This document shows positions 26,923 through 35,243 of a DNA stretch of 45,704 nucleotides, one piece after another. Each line of letters starts with the position of its first letter. Position 1 is the stretch's first letter. The notes under the pieces are model-generated. The model ran no database searches, was not told where the DNA came from, and saw only the letters and a program-made list of their open reading frames with translations. The position numbers and the translations under genes were made by a program. Source of the stretch: an uncultured Saprospiraceae bacterium (lineage in GTDB: Bacteria > Bacteroidota > Bacteroidia > Chitinophagales > Saprospiraceae); assembly GCA_938002665.1 (NCBI GenBank), contig CALLAE010000063.1:1-45704 (forward strand). The letters run 5' to 3'.

Positions 26923-29403
26923 TTAATTTAATACTCTAACTCTAACTATCTCGGCTTTTCGTTGTCTTGAAGCTTCCACACTATAGACGGATAGCTTTCT
27001 ATTGTTATAGGAGTCAGAAACATCTCGAGGTGCAGCTTCTTCTCCATATGAGATCTCTATTACTTTCAGAGTGCCATTATCAATATATGGTAGCAACTTT
27101 CCACCAGCGTACTGAATCAATTCATTCTTAATAGTCCAAATTCTTCGTTGGCCCAAAGCAAGATTGTATTTGTTTGCAGCTCTAGGCGAAGCAAACCCTT
27201 TTAGAGATAGCTCTATACTTTCACCAGCGTTAAGTCTCTCTGAGAGTTTATCAAAGAATAGATTCATTCTGCTGTAGCCGCCTTTGACATCTATTTCAAA
27301 GAAATTATCAAGGCTTGATGTGGCAATAGCTTTTTGATCTCCACTCATATTTAGTGTTCTCTGCGTCTTGAATTCTTCTTTCTTTGCTATGTATGGGTAA
27401 TACGTATCTGTGTAGCTTTTGGCTGTGTGGAGTTTTCTTGTTCTTTTGTCAGGCCTGTCATTATCAAAGTATACAGCAACAGGGAGGTATTCATTAAGAT
27501 TGATAATCTCTTTTTCAAAGATTACCTTTTTCGTGATTACACCATCTATGAAATCTATTGCTTCAAATTCTATTTCTTGCGTTTCGTAGCCGCTTTTTCC
27601 AGCTACTATTTTATACTTTCTTCCACCTACGATATCGTATGAAAAAAGGTTGCCATTTGGTTGACTAATTATGATAGGTTCCTTAGCTGGATCTGATAAG
27701 TCATAAAGCGTTACAATAGCTCCATTGAGTGCAGCCTCTCCAGGTGCTAATAAGGTCAGCACATCCAGTTTGCCTTCGATAGGATTGAGATATATTTTCT
27801 TTATAATCTCTTTATCACATTCTTTAAGATTGATGGTTGTCGTGTCACTTTCATAGCCAGGACGATCTGTGATAATAGTATATTCCCGTCCACACTTAAG
27901 CATAAACTTGTGATCATTAGCTAATGGGTTTAGCTTTTCGAAGAGCAACTCATTGGTCACGGGATCATAGATTCTAACGTTGGCATCGAGTAACTCCTCC
28001 TGAGACAGTCCATCAAAAGTTAGAGCATCTAATTCCACCATGATCTCTTCTATGTCTGCTCTATATATATCATAACAACATGCCTCAAAACTGTCCTCTA
28101 AGAATAAGGAACCAGTTCTATTAGAGGAGAAATAAGCCTTTGTACCTTCTTCGTTTAAGGTGTAGTAGAGGTCATTGAAACTGGTATTGGTTGGAGCTTT
28201 AAGATTTTCTGGATCAGAATATTCATTGCCTACTAATCTCGACTTGTATATGTCGTGTCCACCCATCCCTAAGTAGCCATCTGAGCTGAAATAAAGCGTA
28301 TTTGTTGCGTTATGGAAGTATGGTGTCACCTCATCATCAGATGAATTGATAGAACTCAGATTTGTAGGTGCGCTGTAATCATCTCCTTTTACAATTGTGT
28401 ACCATATGTCCATGCCACCTTCTCCACCTTCTCTATTACTAACGAAGTAAAGCCTCTCTTCATCCGTAGCAGAGTTATAAGCAATATTAGGTTGGGTACT
28501 TGTGTGAGTTATGTCATTAATAGATGAAGGCAATTTTTTTGCATTGCCGTAAGTGCCTTTTTCAGTTAGTTTTTTGACGTACAGATCGCATCTTATATCT
28601 AAGCTATTCTCATAGTTACAGATTGTGTAATACATCTTAGTATAATCTCTATTAAAGCTGGTATGCGCTTCATGCTCATAAACTTTTTCTGTAGATGCTT
28701 TGCTTTTTCTTTTATTAGGTTCTTCCTGAATCTCAATGTCATCCTCAGAGGCTGAAGAAGAAAAGTCAGAATCATTTTGAGTTAAAATCTTACTGTATAG
28801 ACGATTTGGATAATTTTCATCTGCATAGTTGAACCTGAGAGAGGAGTAATACAAATTATCGTCTTTTTCTATAGCTCCAAAATCCGAGAATGGCGTATTC
28901 ACACTTGAGTCTAGATGTTCTATGGTAACACCTTGTTCTGGATTGTCTTGGTTTGCCATCGCCCATTCTATAGCAGCTATCTCTTTATCAGCCTTTTCTT
29001 TATAGTTCTCTTGATCGTCATTAGACTCTGAAAGAAAGAGTTCATAATTCCTCTTTGCTTCCTCATATTTTCCCATGTTCTGTTGTACCTGGGCTAAATG
29101 GTAGGTCGCTAACGGATAGTTGTTTTCTGAGTCGTTTTCTGTTACGTATAAAAACTGATTTTCTGCGACGGAGAAAGCATTAAATGTTTTTGCAGATTCT
29201 CCGTACATATATTTTACAGCTATATCAGAAGTATCAAACTTTACAGCTTCCTGATAATAGTACATTGCGTTGTAAAAGTCTTTATCGACAATAGCTTCGT
29301 CAGCAGCTTTGAGAAATGCCTTTAGGGTTTGAGCCTCAGCCTGAGGCAACATGAAGGCTAAGCAAGCCAGTATGTAGATAAGTTTGTTTATCAGATTATA
29401 CAT
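26923..29403 (-). CDS. TPR - PD40 beta-propeller - OmpA-like outer-membrane-associated protein (PorE-like)
   Basis: The 826-residue product has a signal peptide (ends AEAQ). TPR-like helices (~30-150) include FYNAMYYYQEAVKFD. A PD40/WD40-like region (~190-440) carries YFVSNREGGEGG, YFSSDGYLGMGGHD and YFSSNRTG. Carboxypeptidase-regulatory-like beta domains (~465-620) and an OmpA-like C-terminus (~640-826) complete it. The domain order is that of the T9SS protein PorE. The OmpA part has GFASP in place of the usual GHTD but keeps YNLALGQRRI, so peptidoglycan binding is plausible but unproven. It lies between the PorP/SprF and adhesin genes with 15- and 25-bp gaps, a clear operon. Confidence 0.86.
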   Translation of the reverse strand: MYNLINKLIYILACLAFMLPQAEAQTLKAFLKAADEAIVDKDFYNAMYYYQEAVKFDTSDIAVKYMYGESAKTFNAFSVAENQFLYVTENDSENNYPLATYHLAQVQQNMGKYEEAKRNYELFLSESNDDQENYKEKADKEIAAIEWAMANQDNPEQGVTIEHLDSSVNTPFSDFGAIEKDDNLYYSSLRFNYADENYPNRLYSKILTQNDSDFSSSASEDDIEIQEEPNKRKSKASTEKVYEHEAHTSFNRDYTKMYYTICNYENSLDIRCDLYVKKLTEKGTYGNAKKLPSSINDITHTSTQPNIAYNSATDEERLYFVSNREGGEGGMDIWYTIVKGDDYSAPTNLSSINSSDDEVTPYFHNATNTLYFSSDGYLGMGGHDIYKSRLVGNEYSDPENLKAPTNTSFNDLYYTLNEEGTKAYFSSNRTGSLFLEDSFEACCYDIYRADIEEIMVELDALTFDGLSQEELLDANVRIYDPVTNELLFEKLNPLANDHKFMLKCGREYTIITDRPGYESDTTTINLKECDKEIIKKIYLNPIEGKLDVLTLLAPGEAALNGAIVTLYDLSDPAKEPIIISQPNGNLFSYDIVGGRKYKIVAGKSGYETQEIEFEAIDFIDGVITKKVIFEKEIINLNEYLPVAVYFDNDRPDKRTRKLHTAKSYTDTYYPYIAKKEEFKTQRTLNMSGDQKAIATSSLDNFFEIDVKGGYSRMNLFFDKLSERLNAGESIELSLKGFASPRAANKYNLALGQRRIWTIKNELIQYAGGKLLPYIDNGTLKVIEISYGEEAAPRDVSDSYNNRKLSVYSVEASRQRKAEIVRVRVLN

Positions 29404-29418
29404 CAGTTCAGTCGGCTT

Positions 29419-30468
29419 TTAGAATATTGGACAAGTCTTAAATTTGCCTAATGGCTTAACATGCTTAATTATATATCGAAGATGAATTTCTGGGCCAGAG
29501 CCACCATGCTCTCTAGAAAAATCATCCATGTAAATGTCCCAACTACCTGAGACAAAGAAGTTATTGAATTCGAATCCTACTTTAGGGTATATGGCTTTTC
29601 TAGTTCTATAGCCTGCACCTATTCTGAATTGAAATTCTTTACCTCTTTGTTGGTTAAGATAGAAATTCACATAACCTCCAAACAGAAGTTCATTGTAAGG
29701 ATTTTGACTTTGGTAAAGGGCATCAAGTTGTAGGTCTAATTTTTCTGTAAGTTCCATACTATATATACCGTACAGCGATAATCTGATAGGAAGACTCTGA
29801 TTAGAAGTAGTACTAGCTAGGTATCTGGTTGTCGGTGTGGTGAGGTGGAATGCCCCTATACCTAAGTCCAGTTTAGTTCTAGTCGTTTTTTGCCATCTAT
29901 AATTTAATCCTAAACCTGTTTCAAGAAAGCCAAAACGTTGGAAATCAAAAATCTCACCTGAGCCTAAGCCAGAATTAACCTCAAATCTCTGAGGGTCCCA
30001 ATATCTGTCCCAAGTCAAGCCATCAGAATCATAAGCTCTAGTGGAATAACCTAAAAGCGCTCCTAAAGTAACTAGATGGTTACTAGTTAGTAACCTAGTG
30101 TATGACCCTGATATATTTATATTAGAAAGTCTAAGATTAGAATCTCCTTGGCTATCATAATTAAAGTAAGCTCCACCTCCGAAAAACCCCTTGTTACTCC
30201 TTTTTGGGTAAAATTTTCTGTCATAACCCACGCTGAAGTTAAACCACGGAACGGGAACTGATCGCCATTGATCTCGCAATGATCCTGCTATTCTTTCATC
30301 TCCGTTAAATATGCCAGTTAGAGCTGGATTGAATGAAAGAGGCGCATTATAAAATTGAGAATAGTGGAAATCTTGGCCCATTAAAGAGCTGCTGTACACA
30401 ATCCCCATTAGCAAAATGGAGACTATATATAAGATTTTCTTTTGCTGAATCATCAATCTCAAATACAT
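29419..30468 (-). CDS. PorP/SprF-family type IX secretion outer-membrane protein
   Basis: This is an outer-membrane beta-barrel protein of the PorP/SprF family, 349 residues. A signal peptide ends near SLMGQ, and the family signature FHYSQFYNAPLSFNPALTG follows directly. The rest is alternating amphipathic beta strands ending in an aromatic-rich segment. SprF is needed for secretion of SprB in Flavobacterium, and family members usually sit beside the adhesin they serve, as here. Two starts are possible: ATG at 30468, or ATG at 30453 (MIQQKK), which gives a cleaner signal peptide and is my preference. The upstream region holds paired dyads and a distant promoter. Confidence 0.92.
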   Translation of the reverse strand: MYLRLMIQQKKILYIVSILLMGIVYSSSLMGQDFHYSQFYNAPLSFNPALTGIFNGDERIAGSLRDQWRSVPVPWFNFSVGYDRKFYPKRSNKGFFGGGAYFNYDSQGDSNLRLSNINISGSYTRLLTSNHLVTLGALLGYSTRAYDSDGLTWDRYWDPQRFEVNSGLGSGEIFDFQRFGFLETGLGLNYRWQKTTRTKLDLGIGAFHLTTPTTRYLASTTSNQSLPIRLSLYGIYSMELTEKLDLQLDALYQSQNPYNELLFGGYVNFYLNQQRGKEFQFRIGAGYRTRKAIYPKVGFEFNNFFVSGSWDIYMDDFSREHGGSGPEIHLRYIIKHVKPLGKFKTCPIF

Positions 30469-30819
30469 TAGATATATTTATAATACATATTACACTGAAA
30501 ATCAGTAACTAACTGAAAATCAGAACAATATGCACATTTACAGTATGTAACTAACATCAAAAATCATACTAAAAAATATGCAAGGACAGACTTATTATAA
30601 AAATCTATAATGTATAGTTTTATTAAGTAACCCAATTAGGGTAATTCTAGTAGTTGCTAAATTTTGTATACATAAACCATTGATTATCAGTCAATATAAA
30701 ATAAGTATGTGCCCAAAGGAAAAGACCGCAGACGTGAAGTTAACAATAAATGACTTTACAACTAGAAATAGTAAAACTAATATCATTTAGGCCTAAAAAC
30801 TTACAAAAACACAAAGATA
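30469..30819. other. 351-bp AT-rich divergent intergenic region (porP operon leader)
   Basis: No coding capacity is seen here. It holds two CTGAAAATCAG dyads near the porP end (30495-30523) and a dyad ATTGA-N7-TCAAT at 30679-30695. Transcription from the minus-strand promoter at 30812-30840 would cross the whole region. No known riboswitch was recognised. No convincing plus-strand promoter for the glycerophosphodiesterase run was found; TAAATTTTG at ~30658 is one base off the box. Confidence 0.6.
30494..30523. promoter_or_regulatory. Tandem dyad repeat ACTGAAAATCAG, candidate operator
   Basis: Two identical 12-bp copies (30494-30505 and 30512-30523) lie 18 bp apart. Each contains the inverted repeat CTGA-AAA-TCAG. 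They sit 26-71 bp upstream of the two possible porP starts, within the transcribed leader if the distal promoter is used. They could bind a dimeric regulator; this is inferred only from symmetry and spacing. Confidence 0.4.
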
Positions 30820-30840
30820 ATGTCGCAAATAGATATACAA
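30812..30840 (-). promoter_or_regulatory. Primary sigma promoter for the porP-adhesin operon, overlapping the GDPD start
   Basis: On the minus strand TTG (30838-30840) is followed after 18 nt by TATCTTTG (30812-30819), an exact match to TTG-N18-TAnnTTTG. The start point would be near 30805, giving a leader of ~340 nt before porP. The box abuts the glycerophosphodiesterase ATG on the other strand. Confidence 0.5.
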
Positions 30841-31656
30841 GGACATCGAGGATGTAGAGGACTAAAACCTGAAAACACTATCCCAGCTTTCATTCATGCA
30901 ATAGAGTTAGGAGTAGATACTCTAGAAATGGACGCTGTTGTTTCAGGAGATGGCAAAATTATTATCTCACACGAGCCATTTTTTAATCATGAAATGTGTC
31001 TACAACCTGATAGCACTGAAATAATGGAGTCAGAACAGTTAGATCACAATATGTACAGACTCAGCTATGAAGAAATAAAGGAATATGATTGCGGTTCTAA
31101 AAGGCATATCAGATTCCCTGAGCAGGAAAAACTGAGCTGTTATAAACCAAGTTTGCGAGATGTTGTTTCTACTGTCAACACTAAACTGCATAACATTGGA
31201 AGAAAAAAGATTAACTACAATATCGAAATCAAGAGAAAGGAGAAATGGGATTATATCTTCCATCCGCCCTATCAAGAGTTTGCTGATATAGTAATAGCTG
31301 AAATTCAGGAATTGGAGATAATGGAACTTACAACTGTCCAGTGCTTCGATTTTGAAACGCTAAAGTATATTAAGAGGAAGTATCCTAAGGTCAAACTGGT
31401 TATGCTCATCGAAGATGCAAGGACACCTGAGGAATGTATTTCTGATTTGGGATTTTATCCTGAAGTGTATAGTCCTTCTTTTGAATTAGTAGATCCACAC
31501 TTAATAGATTTTTGCAAGCGTAATAAGATGAAATTGATCCCTTGGACAGTCAATGAATCAGCGGATATAATTTCATTAAAAAACTTAGGTGTTACGAGAA
31601 TCATTAGTGACTATCCAGATCTTGTTATTAATATCTTTAAAGCTAGCCTTAGCTAG
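30820..31656 (+). CDS. Glycerophosphodiester phosphodiesterase
   Basis: This GDPD-family TIM-barrel enzyme hydrolyses glycerophosphodiesters to glycerol 3-phosphate and an alcohol. The 278-residue product has the catalytic HRG (His9-Arg10-Gly11) with PENT, the metal-binding pair in LEMDAV (Glu36, Asp38), the second catalytic His51 in SHEP, and the further metal ligand region NIEIK. It ends with VNESADIISLKNLGVTRIISDYPD, typical of the family. No signal peptide is visible, so it is probably cytoplasmic (UgpQ-like). It is the first gene of a run with 15-23 bp gaps. Confidence 0.93.
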   Translation: MSQIDIQGHRGCRGLKPENTIPAFIHAIELGVDTLEMDAVVSGDGKIIISHEPFFNHEMCLQPDSTEIMESEQLDHNMYRLSYEEIKEYDCGSKRHIRFPEQEKLSCYKPSLRDVVSTVNTKLHNIGRKKINYNIEIKRKEKWDYIFHPPYQEFADIVIAEIQELEIMELTTVQCFDFETLKYIKRKYPKVKLVMLIEDARTPEECISDLGFYPEVYSPSFELVDPHLIDFCKRNKMKLIPWTVNESADIISLKNLGVTRIISDYPDLVINIFKASLS

Positions 31657-31679
31657 ATTAAAAACGGCATCTTTGTGCT

Positions 31680-32354
31680 ATGAGATATTCGTTCAAAAAA
31701 GTCTTTCCATGCATCGTTGTTTTTTCGTTTGTGCTTGCGTTGTTTGCATGCAAAGATTCTTCACCTCATGTCGTAAGACTGGAGGTACTAGAAATATTCA
31801 GAGTGGAAGGTGATGAGGCAACTAAAAGGCCAACTGTGTTAAGATACAAGGATGTCAAGAATTATAACCAAGACGGTATTCTAGTCCAGCAGAATTTTTA
31901 TAATGTAGACAATAGTCTCAAAGGATACGAGTTTATCAAAAAGGATGGAAATACAGGAGTGACAAATTATTACGACGCAGATTCCAACCTATTAGCCATC
32001 TATGAACTAGAGTATAATGCAAATCTTATTTCCAAACGTGTAGGCTATGATGGCAGTACTAAAGAATTACTCAGAACAGAAGTTTTTAATTATAATGGAA
32101 ATGGTCAAATGATCAGTAAGACTATCCTTGATCAAAAAGGAAAGACCTCTGGGAGTTTTGATATGCACTATGATGCGGATGGGAATGAAATTTTATTTGA
32201 GATGAAAGGCTCAGATGGACAGCTCATATCAAAGGAATCTTTTGTCATTATTAAAGTAAATGAAGAGAAGAAATGGACAGAAAGATGGGGTTACATAGAC
32301 GAGCAACCTAACTCTTTCCATAGAAGATCATTTAGTAATGAGCAGAAGCAATAA
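31680..32354 (+). CDS. Putative lipoprotein with YD/MORN-like repeats
   Basis: The 224-residue product starts with a lipoprotein signal (MRYSFKKVFP ... lipobox LFAC, Cys24). The mature part has several short beta-hairpin repeats with Tyr-Asp or Tyr-Asn and Gly: YKDVKNYNQDGILV, YDADSNLLAIYE, YNGNGQMISK, YDADGNEILFE. These resemble the repeats of YwqK/MORN or YD-repeat proteins. It is probably anchored in the outer membrane or periplasm. It lies 23 bp after the phosphodiesterase gene and 15 bp before leuS. The function is unknown. Confidence 0.72.
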   Translation: MRYSFKKVFPCIVVFSFVLALFACKDSSPHVVRLEVLEIFRVEGDEATKRPTVLRYKDVKNYNQDGILVQQNFYNVDNSLKGYEFIKKDGNTGVTNYYDADSNLLAIYELEYNANLISKRVGYDGSTKELLRTEVFNYNGNGQMISKTILDQKGKTSGSFDMHYDADGNEILFEMKGSDGQLISKESFVIIKVNEEKKWTERWGYIDEQPNSFHRRSFSNEQKQ

Positions 32355-32369
32355 CGGATAATATAAAAA

Positions 32370-35225
32370 ATGAAATACGATTTTAATACTATAGAAGCCA
32401 AGTGGAAAAAGAGCTGGGTAGAAAGCAAGCTATATAAGGTTTCTAACGAATCTCCTAAACCTAAGTACTACGTTCTAGATATGTTCCCCTACCCATCTGG
32501 TGCGGGGTTACATGTAGGACATCCTCTAGGTTATATTGCTTCTGATATTTATTCAAGATATAAAAGACAGAACGGGTATAATGTTTTACATCCTATGGGT
32601 TTTGATGCCTTTGGGTTGCCTGCGGAGGAATATGCTATTGCGACTGGTGTGCATCCTGCAAAATCCACTTCTGACAATATTGCAAAATACAAGGAACAAC
32701 TCGCAAATATCGGTTTCAGTTTTGATTGGAGTAGAGAGGTAAGAACATCGGATCCTTCATATTACAAGTGGACCCAATGGATATTTTCTTTGTTGTTTGA
32801 ACACTATTTTGATCTAAATACTAACGCTGCTCAGCCTATATCTGAGTTGCTAGATTTGTTGGCCGATAGTGGTACTGCAAAGGTTAATGCATTTACAACT
32901 AATAACAAGTCTGTTTCAGCTGATGAATGGAAAGCATACTCTGAGAAGGAGCAATTCGAATTACTTGCCCACTATAGACTAGCTTATCGTAAAGTAGGTT
33001 ATGTGAACTGGTGTGCCGCTCTAGGAACTGTCCTCGCTAATGATCAGATAAAGGATGGTTTTTCTGAGAGAGGTGGCCACCCAGTAGAGCGAAAGGCGAT
33101 GACACAATGGTATCTCCGTACTACGGCTTATGCTGAGCGCTTGCTAGAAGGATTGAAAGAAATAGATTGGTCCAGTTCTTTGAAAGCTATACAACAAAAT
33201 TGGATAGGAAAGTCTAAGGGTGCTACCCTCTTTTTTGATGTAGATGGACATGATGAAAAGGTAGAAATATTCACTACCAGAGCTGATACTATATTTGGCG
33301 CTACATATATGGTACTTGCTCCAGAGCATCCTTTGGTCCAGAAAATTAAATCACAGAATGAAAGTAAAAGTGTAGCAGACTACCTGAACTATGTCAATAC
33401 AAGGTCAGAAAGAGAAAGAATGACTGAAGTGAAAGAGGTGACTGGTGTTTTTACTGGTGCATATGCCATCCATCCTTTTACACAAAAACGTATTCCGATA
33501 TGGATAGGTGAATATGTGCTTATGGATTATGGCACAGGTGCTATCATGGCCGTGCCATCTGATGATGATAGAGATAGAGCCTTCGCTACGAAATTCGGAT
33601 TAGAAATTATAGAAGTGGTGGACAAGTCTGACTATCCTGATGCTACCGCAGCGGACAAGCTTGGAGTCATGATAAATTCTGATTTCTTGAATGGCCTCAA
33701 GGTAAAGGAGGCAATAGAAAAAATGGGAACTGAAGTAGAGAATAGAGGTCTCGGAAAAGTTAAGATTAACTATAAAATGCGAGATGCAGGTTTTAGCAGA
33801 CAGCGGTATTGGGGTGAGCCTTTTCCATTAGTCTACAAAGATGGTATTCCTTCGGTGCTAAATCTAGATGAGTTACCTGTAGAGTTGCCCCATACTGAAG
33901 AGTTCAAGCCGACCTCTGATGGTAAGTCTCCCCTATCTCGTATTAGTGATTGGGTGGAGTTAAGTGAAGGGCAGCAAAGAGAGACGGATACCATGCCTGC
34001 TGTAGCAGGTTCGTCTTGGTATTTTCTGAGGTATATGGATCCTAAAAATGATATGGCTTTTGCATCAAAAGAAGCACTTGATTATTGGCAAGACGTAGAT
34101 TTGTATGTGGGTGGGTCTGAGCATGCAGTAGCACATCTGCTCTATTCTAGATTTTGGCATAAATTCCTATTTGACCTTGGTTATCTCCCTACCAAAGAAC
34201 CTTTCAAAAAATTGATTAATCAGGGTATGATACAAGGTGTCATAGAATATCTCCTTTTGACCAAAGGTGATAATGGAGAGAATGTATTTATCAGTGCAGA
34301 TAAAGTAGGTGAATTTCCCGATAGGGAAGTTGCAAAAATACCAGTACACATTAAATATGTTTCAGACTATGGCTCTGATTCTTCTTACCTAAGTTATGAA
34401 GGTATACAATCCTTTATAGGTTGGAGACAAAGTTATAGTAAAGCAGAGTTTGTAGGGTCAGGCGGTACGGTAAAGAGTGGCAGTCTATTGTCAGGTTCAA
34501 AGGAGGGATTCAAGATGCAAACTGTATCAGAAGTCGGAAAGATGTCAAAGAGATATCACAATGTGGTCAATCCTGATGATGTTGTCGCAAAATATGGAGC
34601 TGATACCTTCAGGTTGTACGAGATGTTCCTAGGTCCTATAGAACAATCCAAACCCTGGGATACACAAGGAATAGAAGGCGTATCAAAGTTTGTAAGAAGA
34701 CTTTGGAGCTTGTTTTTCAATGATGATGAGCAGCTTGAATTGTCTACAGCAGAGCCCACTAAAGAAGAATTGAAGATTCTTCATCAGACCATTAAGAAAG
34801 TCGGTAATGACATAGAGAAGTTTTCTTTCAATACGGCCATCAGCTCTATGATGATCTGTGTGAATGAATTGAAGAAGCTTAAAACAAATAAGGTAGCAGT
34901 ACTAGAGCCACTGTTGATTTTATTTTCATCATTTGCGCCTTTCGCTTCTGAGGAACTATGGGAAATGATGGGCAAGACCAGTTCCATTCATGAAGCTACT
35001 TTTCCAAGCTTCGATGAAAAGCATATGCAAGAAGATACGATTGAATATCCTATCTGCGTAAATGGAAAGAAAAGAACTCTGATGACCTTTCCTGCAGATA
35101 CCACTAATCAGCAAATGGAAGACGCAGCGCTAGCAAATGAAGACATTCAGAAATGGACAGAAGGAAAAAATGTCCTGAAAGTCATAGTAGTGACTAAGCG
35201 AATGATCAATATTGTCGTTAAGTAA
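32370..35225 (+). CDS. leuS: Leucyl-tRNA synthetase
   Basis: LeuS charges tRNA-Leu. The 951-residue product is a full-length class Ia enzyme, longer than E. coli LeuS (860). The HIGH motif is in SGAGLHVGH (48-51). The CP1 editing domain shows TTRADTIFG (~302-310) and the GTGAIMAVPSDDDRD segment, so editing is probably active. KMSKR (724-728) replaces the usual KMSKS, with HNVVNPDD following. Extra length lies partly in an insertion around residues 155-200 (ELLDLLADSG ... SADEWKAY) and in a loop before KMSKR. The gene sits in a run with unrelated neighbours, 18 bp before a surface-protein gene. Confidence 0.97.
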   Translation: MKYDFNTIEAKWKKSWVESKLYKVSNESPKPKYYVLDMFPYPSGAGLHVGHPLGYIASDIYSRYKRQNGYNVLHPMGFDAFGLPAEEYAIATGVHPAKSTSDNIAKYKEQLANIGFSFDWSREVRTSDPSYYKWTQWIFSLLFEHYFDLNTNAAQPISELLDLLADSGTAKVNAFTTNNKSVSADEWKAYSEKEQFELLAHYRLAYRKVGYVNWCAALGTVLANDQIKDGFSERGGHPVERKAMTQWYLRTTAYAERLLEGLKEIDWSSSLKAIQQNWIGKSKGATLFFDVDGHDEKVEIFTTRADTIFGATYMVLAPEHPLVQKIKSQNESKSVADYLNYVNTRSERERMTEVKEVTGVFTGAYAIHPFTQKRIPIWIGEYVLMDYGTGAIMAVPSDDDRDRAFATKFGLEIIEVVDKSDYPDATAADKLGVMINSDFLNGLKVKEAIEKMGTEVENRGLGKVKINYKMRDAGFSRQRYWGEPFPLVYKDGIPSVLNLDELPVELPHTEEFKPTSDGKSPLSRISDWVELSEGQQRETDTMPAVAGSSWYFLRYMDPKNDMAFASKEALDYWQDVDLYVGGSEHAVAHLLYSRFWHKFLFDLGYLPTKEPFKKLINQGMIQGVIEYLLLTKGDNGENVFISADKVGEFPDREVAKIPVHIKYVSDYGSDSSYLSYEGIQSFIGWRQSYSKAEFVGSGGTVKSGSLLSGSKEGFKMQTVSEVGKMSKRYHNVVNPDDVVAKYGADTFRLYEMFLGPIEQSKPWDTQGIEGVSKFVRRLWSLFFNDDEQLELSTAEPTKEELKILHQTIKKVGNDIEKFSFNTAISSMMICVNELKKLKTNKVAVLEPLLILFSSFAPFASEELWEMMGKTSSIHEATFPSFDEKHMQEDTIEYPICVNGKKRTLMTFPADTTNQQMEDAALANEDIQKWTEGKNVLKVIVVTKRMINIVVK

Positions 35226-35243
35226 TAAAGATTAGAGTAATAC

